From Chaetoderma sp. LZ-2023a (taxonomy: Eukaryota > Mollusca > Caudofoveata > Chaetodermatida > Chaetodermatidae), in assembly GCA_034401795.1 (NCBI GenBank), contig CM067369.1, positions 93,809,712-93,873,711 on the forward strand: a stretch of DNA of 64,000 nt, read 5' to 3'. Made by a program: the position numbers and the translations under genes. Position 1 is the stretch's first letter; each line of letters starts with the position of its first letter. The notes under the pieces were generated by a model that searched no databases, was not told where the DNA came from, and worked only from the letters and a program-made list of their open reading frames with translations. This document shows, piece by piece, positions 57,986 through 64,000 of this stretch.

Positions 57986-60116
57986 TGGCCTGGTTACCGC
58001 GGTGGGAACCACTCCGGTGTTTCACGCCGAGAGAACAGTGCCACTCTGGCACTCCTTATGTCCACCTCTATCCCTAGGTGGACCGGTGGGCGGCCGTTTG
58101 GCCGGCCACTTGCCAGAGTGGAAGCGGTTGACTCAGGACCGTTTAGTCTTGCGATGGCTTTCAGTCGGGTATCGTCCCGACTGGGTGACAGGCCCGCCAT
58201 CGCGACTGTCTCTCGCGCCGATCTGGACTCCTATTCCACGGGATCCGGATCAGAGGTTGTGTATAGAGGAGGAAATAAATTCCCTCATACTAAAAGAAGC
58301 CATTCAGCCGGCACAGAGGTGCCCGGGCTTCTATTCAACCCTGTTCTTAGTAACGAAAAACACCGGAGGGTGGAGGCCGATTCTCAACCTCAAGCCATTG
58401 AACAAGTTCATAGAGACGCCCAGTTTCAAGATGGAGACTGTGCGCTCGGTGTTGGCGGGGTTAGAGCGAGGAATGTGGACAGCGTCAATAGATTTGAAGG
58501 ATGCTTATTTCCACATTCCCATAGAGAGGAGTTTCCGTCGCTTCCTGAGATTTGTATTTCAGGGCCGGCGGTGGGAATTCAGGGTGTGACCCTTCGGGAT
58601 TTCCACGGCTCCTCGGGTCTTCACCCGTGTGGTTCTCGCGATCACTGCATACCTCCGCAGGAGAAGCATAGCAGTCCACACGTACATAGACGACTGGCTG
58701 TTGAAAGCACACACCCGGGAATCGTTGTCAGCCAATCTGGAGATTGTTTTGAAAACTCTCTCGGACTTGGGCTGGATGATCAATTTCCCGAAATCAGAGC
58801 TAACTCCATCCCAGAAGTTTGTTTACCTGGGCATGTTCTTCGATCTGGAGACGGGGTATGTGTACCCCACTCAGGAGAGGGTTCAAATACTCATCTCGGT
58901 AATACAGTCGGTGTGCGACAGTCGTCATGTCCTGGCACGGGTTTACTTGAGAATGCTGGGCTTGATGGTTTCTTTGGAACCAGTCATTCCGCAGGCCGCC
59001 TTGCGCAGGCGCCCGATCCAGTTGTTTCTCATGACACAGTGGACCCAGAGTTCAGGTTCGCTGGACTCGAACGTGTCAGTGTTGGCGCCTCTGATTCACC
59101 ACCTGCAATGGTGGTTGAATACAGAGAATCTCTTCCCGGGGGTTTTGCTAACCCCTCCCCATCCTCAGGTGACTGTGTATACAGATGCATCGATGGAGGG
59201 GTGGGGAGCTTGTCTGGAAGAGTCCACAGTATCAGGGCTTTGGGATCTGGATCAGTCCAAGGAACATATCAATCTACTAGAGCTAAGAGCAGTAGTCCTG
59301 GGCCTGGAACATTTCTTAAAGAATGTTCAGGGCAAGATTGTTCTGATTCGTTCAGACAACTCGACAGTAGTGACTTACATAAACCGCCAGGGCGGAACGA
59401 AGTCGCCCAGTCTCTGTATGATGACATGGAAACTGCTTTGTTGGTGCCTGGATCATGGGATCACCTTGAAAGCAGTTCATATTCCGGGGAGGTTAAATCT
59501 GCTAGCAGACTCATTGAGCCGAAGGATGAGTGTTTTACCCACGGAATGGCAACTAAATCAATGTGTGGCGGATCGTCTGTTCGACCATTGGGGGAAACCC
59601 AACATAGATTTGTTCGCAACGAAGAAGAATGCGAAGATGACGACGTACGTCTCTCCGATTCCAGACCCAAGCGCTTTCGCAACAGATGCGTTAGCTATCA
59701 GCTGGGAGGGAATGTATGCATACGCATTCCCCCCAGCAATCCTGATTCCAAAGGTGCTTCAGAAAATCAGGCAGCAGGAGTGCCAAGTGCTTCTGATCGC
59801 CCCGGATTGGCCAAGCCGATCGTGGTATACGGATCTGCTGGACCTTCTGGTCTGCAATCCGGTTCCGCTGCCTCTGATGGACGACCTTATCTTCCAGGGC
59901 AAGGCCCTTCACGACAATCCGTCAATGTTCCGATTGACTGCGTGGATGTTGTCAAGGAATCTAGAATTAAGGAGGGCTTTTCTGAGCAAGCGGCCATGTT
60001 TATGGCCAAAGCCAGGAGGGGGTCAACCTCCAGAGCATATAATTATAAAATCAACAGATTTGCAGAATGGTGCTCAAAAAGATGTATTGATCCAATGGAA
60101 TCATCTATTCAGGTAG
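57660..60116 (+). pseudogene. C reverse transcriptase / RNase H with nonsense codon
   Basis: Same frame and domains as A, but TGA at 58587-58589 replaces TTA (Leu) of the FRVLPFGIS motif, cutting the protein before the YIDD box. Downstream the frame stays open with HTYIDDWLLKAH, complete RNase H motifs and the C-terminal region. In the overlapping YR frame the same base change is silent (GTT to GTG, Val). The lesion looks recent. Confidence 0.93.
57983..57985 (+). other. In-frame UGA between C gag and YR frames
   Basis: GCC TGA TGG CCT GGT TAC continues open to the YR stop at 60955. Confidence 0.5.
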
Positions 60117-60955
60117 TGGCTGATTTCCTCTGTCACCTATATGATGCCTATAGCCTCAAGCCTAACTCTATTGCTGGTTATAAATCAGCTTTAATGACTG
60201 TTATTCCTTGCTTGGCTAATAGGGGGAGTGATGAAGTAAGTACATTAAATGTATTAATTAAAGGCATGGGCAATCTAAGACCAAGGAATCCTCCACTGAT
60301 TCCGTCTTGGAGTTTATCACTGGTGCTCCAGGTACTAGGTGATAAGCCTTTTGAACCACTTAGTTCCATTTCTATGAAAATGTTAACTCTTAAAACTGTA
60401 TTTTTAATTGCTGCGGCCTCGGCGAGGCGTAGGAGTGAAATTCACGCCTTATCAGCCGAGGTTGACCGTTTTGTGGTTACAGGGGAAGGCCTTAAGCTTC
60501 TACCTAGGATTAATTTCTTGTCTAAAAATCAGTCATTGAAATATCCAGGTCAGCCTATTTTTTTGCCATCTTTAACTAGATATGATCCTAATTCTAAAGT
60601 ATGGTGCCCCGTACGGGCGCTGCTCCGGTACAAACAGCGTACTTCGGAGTGGCGTACCGACCAGTCAGCGTTATGGTTGTCATATATTGAACCCCATGGT
60701 AGGGCGTCTAAGGACACCATTTCTAGGTGGATTGTGGAATGTATTCAATTTTGTCACAAATCCGCCACCGGGCGACAGGTTGACGTGGCCAAGGCTCACA
60801 GTGTCCGCGGTGTCGTGGCATCCACTGCCCTGTTTAGTGGGGTCCCTGTGGATGATATTATGTCAGTGGCTCAGTGGCACTGTGAGTCAAGTTTTACAGA
60901 CCATTACCTCCGTGACACCTCTAACCCTCTCGCCTTGTCGATTTTGAAACAATAA
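58058..60955 (+). CDS. C tyrosine recombinase with long overlap frame, intact
   Basis: 965 codons, same architecture and catalytic boxes as A and B (ARRRSEIHAL, AHSVRG, AQWHCESSFTDHYLRD). Differs from A by a few substitutions, e.g. VVASTALFSG for VVTSTALFNG near the HxxR box. It could act in trans on other copies. Confidence 0.9.
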   Translation: MSTSIPRWTGGRPFGRPLARVEAVDSGPFSLAMAFSRVSSRLGDRPAIATVSRADLDSYSTGSGSEVVYRGGNKFPHTKRSHSAGTEVPGLLFNPVLSNEKHRRVEADSQPQAIEQVHRDAQFQDGDCALGVGGVRARNVDSVNRFEGCLFPHSHREEFPSLPEICISGPAVGIQGVTLRDFHGSSGLHPCGSRDHCIPPQEKHSSPHVHRRLAVESTHPGIVVSQSGDCFENSLGLGLDDQFPEIRANSIPEVCLPGHVLRSGDGVCVPHSGEGSNTHLGNTVGVRQSSCPGTGLLENAGLDGFFGTSHSAGRLAQAPDPVVSHDTVDPEFRFAGLERVSVGASDSPPAMVVEYRESLPGGFANPSPSSGDCVYRCIDGGVGSLSGRVHSIRALGSGSVQGTYQSTRAKSSSPGPGTFLKECSGQDCSDSFRQLDSSDLHKPPGRNEVAQSLYDDMETALLVPGSWDHLESSSYSGEVKSASRLIEPKDECFTHGMATKSMCGGSSVRPLGETQHRFVRNEEECEDDDVRLSDSRPKRFRNRCVSYQLGGNVCIRIPPSNPDSKGASENQAAGVPSASDRPGLAKPIVVYGSAGPSGLQSGSAASDGRPYLPGQGPSRQSVNVPIDCVDVVKESRIKEGFSEQAAMFMAKARRGSTSRAYNYKINRFAEWCSKRCIDPMESSIQVVADFLCHLYDAYSLKPNSIAGYKSALMTVIPCLANRGSDEVSTLNVLIKGMGNLRPRNPPLIPSWSLSLVLQVLGDKPFEPLSSISMKMLTLKTVFLIAAASARRRSEIHALSAEVDRFVVTGEGLKLLPRINFLSKNQSLKYPGQPIFLPSLTRYDPNSKVWCPVRALLRYKQRTSEWRTDQSALWLSYIEPHGRASKDTISRWIVECIQFCHKSATGRQVDVAKAHSVRGVVASTALFSGVPVDDIMSVAQWHCESSFTDHYLRDTSNPLALSILKQ

Positions 60956-61482
60956 CCGCTTTATGTTTGTGAAGAGTGCTTCCGCATTGCTTATATACTT
61001 CGCCATTCAGCGACGGTGACAACCACTTGTCGGGACTGTATCATCCTTCTCTACTGGATTCATGATGACAGCTTCCTAGTACAACAAGGTCAGTCTTGTT
61101 CATGTGTTGTTCATTGTTTTGTATTGTCACGTTACCCAGTGTTATTAATATGGTGATGGTTTATGTGGGTTGTGGTTCTTTAGAGAGAGTATACGAAAAT
61201 GGAGCCTTTTCGTCTCTGTCCTATAGTACTTGGCACTAGTACGAAGAGAGCGTGTAGGACATTGAGGTCATTTAATCTTCCTCCCAAGGGTGGGGGGGAG
61301 CGCATATGACAAATCGGTCATCTCTCAGGCATCGGTTGTGTTATCCGATGGTTTATCAAATCCTGACTGTGTTTTCACACAGTTTCAGACGTCATAAGTG
61401 CCTTAAACGCTTGAAAGCGTAGAGGGAAGAGCTGGTCTTTTGACCTCGCCTCCCTCCCGCCAGATTCACTTTCGAATTCTGG
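60956..61482 (+). other. C 3' untranslated region
   Basis: Almost identical to 32595-33122 of A. Confidence 0.75.
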
Positions 61483-61582
61483 CAATATCAAAAGTATTAG
61501 GGAGGTAAGTATACTCTTGATGTGAAATAAACGAAATCTAGGATTTCTTTTTTCACGAGAGAGTTGATACTTACCTCCCTAG
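61483..61582 (+). repeat. C ICR
   Basis: CTCTTGATGTGAAATAAACG matches C's own ends, as in A. Confidence 0.92.
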
Positions 61583-61648
61583 ATACTGACCCGGCCTCTC
61601 CGCCCCACAGAGGCTCGGTCTTCAGGCTCTTGGTAGTTGCATGTGTTA

Positions 61649-61864
61649 GCCAATAAATGAGCCAGAGGAAGTAGTAGTCGGCGCATGCGCGGTGGTGGGG
61701 CGAGCATCCGCCGGACTACCTCTGACTCCCTGCCCAGTAGGGGCACCTAACTGTTTTTAATCTGAGTGTTTTATTGAGTGAAAGCCAATATTTAGCAATA
61801 TCAAAAGTATTAGGGAGGTAAGTATCAACTCTCTCGTGAAAAAAGAAATCCTAGATTTCGTTTA
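61649..61864 (+). repeat. C right ITR
   Basis: Inverted complement of the C left ITR. Carries GGAAGTAGTAGTCGG, mirroring C's ACTTCC rather than A's ACTGCC. Confidence 0.93.
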
Positions 61865-62206
61865 AATAGCAAGAACAATCCAGAATGAAAATAGTGCACC
61901 CAATGTCTCAAACAGCGGGTTATAGTTAGCGAGTCAACCACACTCTTTGACCGATATTCCCGTGAATGATATTACGTCAATAAAAATAGTGACCTAATAA
62001 AATCGTGAAACTAAACAGTCGAAATAGCCATGTTTTTCTTCTCTAAATCAGGAAGCCGATTTATTTATTTTACCTATATTTACCATTGATTGGAGATGGA
62101 AGTGAAAAGGAAATGGAAAAAATATTTCTAATTTCGTGGCATGCCTCAAGCTCAGATGACTGATACCGTCATGTAAATATCAATACCGCCCAGCTCTACT
62201 TACCAG

Positions 62207-62815
62207 ATGTACTATTATGATAATGTCTATTATCTAGTCTAGCTCAAAATAAACAATTAAAACTCCGCACTCTACTGGTCCTGCCCATACTGTGTCTGGG
62301 AATTACCATAGCCGCAGATACCGAGTCAATTCCCAATCACAGTCAGATTTGTATATTTTGCTCTCCATGCTAGTCATGGTCTTTTTAGCTCTCTAAATTT
62401 GCAATTTTCAACGGAGTTAGCTGTTTTCTGCTTAATTCATTGCTGGAAGGATGGAAGAAAAAGGAAAATCATCACAGGGGCAGGTTGTATCAATCTAGAA
62501 TTTATACATTCGTGCCGTAATGACTGTTTGAAATTTCCTTAAATTTGCACATTATTTTAAAATGGTAGCCATTGTTGGAGTCGCTCCGGTACCCGTTAAC
62601 TTTTTAATCTTATCCGGGTACTCGGTTAATTTTTCTTGGGACTCGGTTCCTTCCAAGATGGATGCACCCTTAGCCAAGATGGCGGCGCCCATGATCAATG
62701 TTTCGCTTTGGCTTGGCGTGTCTGTGCACTCTGTTTATGCCGATTTTTAGCTCTCACTTCATTGTGGAGGGTGTTTGTAGCGATCAGCGTTTATTTCTTG
62801 TCTGTATTAACGTTA
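62207..62815. other. Unique or unrecognised DNA between the TIR element and DIRS E
   Basis: No gene seen. CCAAGATGGCGGCGCC-like sequence at about 62677-62692 resembles a YY1 site next to two further AAGATGG words. Confidence 0.4.
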
Positions 62816-62940
62816 TTTCACATCATGAGAACATACTTACCTCCCTAACACTCGATATACTAGTATATCGGCTCTAAATTCGGTGCCCCTAATGGGTAGG
62901 TGGAAGTACACAGTCATGCACATGACACAGACCACCCACT

Positions 62941-62981
62941 GCGCATGCGCATACCGGTACTTCCGTTTTCTAATATATTGG
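62941..62981 (+). promoter_or_regulatory. TGCGCATGCGCA / ACTTCCG / ATTGG module, E
   Basis: A full NRF1-like palindrome TGCGCATGCGCA (62940-62951), ETS-like ACTTCCG (62959) and ATTGG (62977-62981). Spacing 36 bp, almost as in the other subfamilies. Confidence 0.62.
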
Positions 62982-63056
62982 CTGGAAAGCAACTTGTGAA
63001 AATCTTCACAGGCCCTTTATCGAGAATTTTCTCTATCTAAATCATCCCTATCCATC

Positions 63057-63104
63057 ATGGCTGATGCTAAAGTGTTGGAGGAGTCCTCTTCATCATCCGC
63101 TAAG
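63057..63104 (+). CDS. E gag leader exon
   Basis: ATG plus 15 codons, MADAKVLEESSSSSAK, ending AAG|GTGATA in phase 0. One codon shorter than the other leaders and unrelated in sequence, but with the same phase and position after the ITR. Confidence 0.6.
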
Positions 63105-63332
63105 GTGATATTGTTCCATATATTTATCTAAGACCTGTAACTTATTTGTTACCGGTTTTCGTCGCGGCCGTACCGCGTTTTCAGGCGCTGGGAATCCTTG
63201 TTAAATTTTTTCCCAGCGCCTAGGGCTATTAATCTCTTGTGCTTTGTGCTTACAGGTTCGACTTATGCTTGAATAAGGTTTCCTGTTCTCTCGAAGGTTG
63301 TTCACGTCTCTTTTTTTACTTATCATCGTGAT

Positions 63333-63500
63333 ATGGCTAAGGGTTGGAGATATATTAAATTAATAAAGGAAATATCTCCTTCCTTTTGTCCCATCCCCCC
63401 CTCATCAGTTCTGCTGAAAGAGGAGTTTTGGCGGATGGATGGACATGTTCTCCTGCACAAGAGGGTGGTTGCCTGTGCTCAGTCTAAGGGAGTTTATTAA
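63333..63500 (+). CDS. Small open frame in the E leader intron
   Basis: 55 codons from ATG: MAKGWRYIKLIKEISP, IPPSSVLLKEEFWRMDGHV, then VACAQSKGVY. It lies where A, B, C and D0 have the conserved leader-intron block, and the W.Y...LI....SF.PIP pattern loosely resembles frames there. It may be an ancestral small exon or chance. Confidence 0.25.
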   Translation: MAKGWRYIKLIKEISPSFCPIPPSSVLLKEEFWRMDGHVLLHKRVVACAQSKGVY

Positions 63501-64000
63501 TTATGGCACATAATTATTTGAAAATAATCACAATTTTCTGCTGCCTTTTGTTATTGCACTGTATTCTCTCTTGTGTGTGCATGGGTTCTCGAATATATAT
63601 AATTTGATATTATACTATTCGGGAGGTATGAATGTTTTTAATATCTAGATATTTCTTGCATTCTTTTCTGACGTCCCCTATCCTTGAAGGAGCTTTTGCA
63701 TTGAGGTTTGATGTCGTAATCAACCAGAGTTTTTTCGCTTTCCTTGATGTCATAATCTTAGTTTAGAGAATTTTGTGATGTGTTTATCACCCTTTATTAT
63801 GATGGTGGAGAGATATCTAGATAGCTCATAATCTTTCTCTCTCTACTTTCTTAATTTGGGATCCTGGTTGTGATTCGTTTTTATTAACTAGAGAAGTCAG
63901 CTGTCCCATCAGGGTTGTCTGTCATAAAAGTGGATGTCTTCTCTCGAGTTTGTTCTTGTTTTGTACTAATAGTCAATTAACAAGGCTTTGCAAACTATAA

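Larger units (their letters stand above)
47792..61864 (+). mobile_element. DIRS-type retrotransposon C, split by element B
   Basis: Left end TTTCACATCAAGAG at 47792, right end GATTTCGTTTA at 61864. B (48340-55384) interrupts its leader intron. Without B it is about 7.0 kb and nearly identical to A. Gag and YR are intact, while RT has a nonsense codon. Confidence 0.95.
46714..62198. mobile_element. Non-autonomous hAT-like TIR element, split by DIRS C
   Basis: Terminal inverted repeats TAGAGCTGGGCGGT (46714) and ACCGCCCAGCTCTA (ends 62198). Flanks CTTACTGG (46706-46713) and CTTACCAG (62199-62206) match at 6 of 8 positions, fitting a decayed 8-bp hAT target duplication. Without the DIRS insert the element is about 1.4 kb and has no transposase. 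It is unrelated by sequence to the hAT gene at 1083 as far as I can see. Confidence 0.75.
62816..64000 (+). mobile_element. DIRS-type retrotransposon E, 5' part, divergent subfamily
   Basis: Left end TTTCACATCATGAGAACATA at 62816 shares CATACTTACCTCCCTAA, GGTGCCCCTA.TGGG and the promoter-like module with A-D0, but is otherwise different. It has a leader exon and intron in the same places. The Gag exon and everything 3' lie beyond the window. Confidence 0.82.

Overview
This is eukaryotic (metazoan) genomic DNA. It has a multi-exon host gene with long AT-rich introns, GT-AG splice junctions and a dense load of transposable elements. Across ten exons on the + strand (5538 to 45410) I recognise an internal part of a homologue of EDRF1 (erythroid differentiation-related factor 1). 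All ten exons join in compatible phase and give about 418 residues. Several intron repeats (the 'AAGCTCACC...GGGCCTCTTGTT' unit at 34891, the 'ACTCCCGCGG...GTCCGTCC' unit at 8262, the 'CATAGTTTCAAGAC...CACCAAACTTGG' arrays) resemble repeats I associate with molluscs. A marine lophotrochozoan is my best guess, but the sequence does not prove it.

Layout. 1-3488: a hAT-type transposase gene, with the end of one exon at the window start and a long open exon at 1083-3488. 5538-19040: EDRF1 exons a to e, with introns holding palindromic MITEs, tandem arrays and a decayed Tigger/pogo-like transposon. 19041-34731: a 15.7 kb intron holding an old DIRS-type tyrosine-recombinase retrotransposon (D0) whose 3' region was hit by a younger DIRS (A). 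D0 also carries a 1 kb Tigger-like non-autonomous insert. 34732-45410: EDRF1 exons f to j. 45411-64000: an intron that runs off the window. It holds a non-autonomous TIR element with a hAT-like 8-bp target duplication (46714-62198), split by a DIRS (C), which is itself split by another DIRS (B). A fifth, divergent DIRS (E) starts at 62816 and leaves the window. DIRS DNA makes up about 46% of the window, and all five copies lie in the same orientation as EDRF1.

The DIRS elements share one design. A left inverted terminal repeat (ITR) carries a GCGCATGCGC / ACTTCC / ATTGG module. A 16-17 codon leader exon ends at a GT donor. An intron follows, then an acceptor in phase with a cysteine-rich Gag. 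Reverse transcriptase/RNase H lies in the +1 frame. The tyrosine recombinase (YR) frame is the same frame as Gag, separated from it by one UGA. The 3' end has an internal complementary region (ICR) that spells the joined element ends, then the right ITR. B has all reading frames intact. A has lost Gag through a 136-nt deletion. C has a nonsense codon in RT. D0 is a fossil.

The most unusual points are the spliced Gag leader, the in-frame UGA between Gag and YR in four of four copies, a ten-base identity between the ITR core and the 5' end of U1 snRNA (so AGGTAAGTAT donors sit at the element 3' ends), the conserved promoter-like module, and the two nested insertions whose junctions suggest crossover at an ATT shared with the circle junction.
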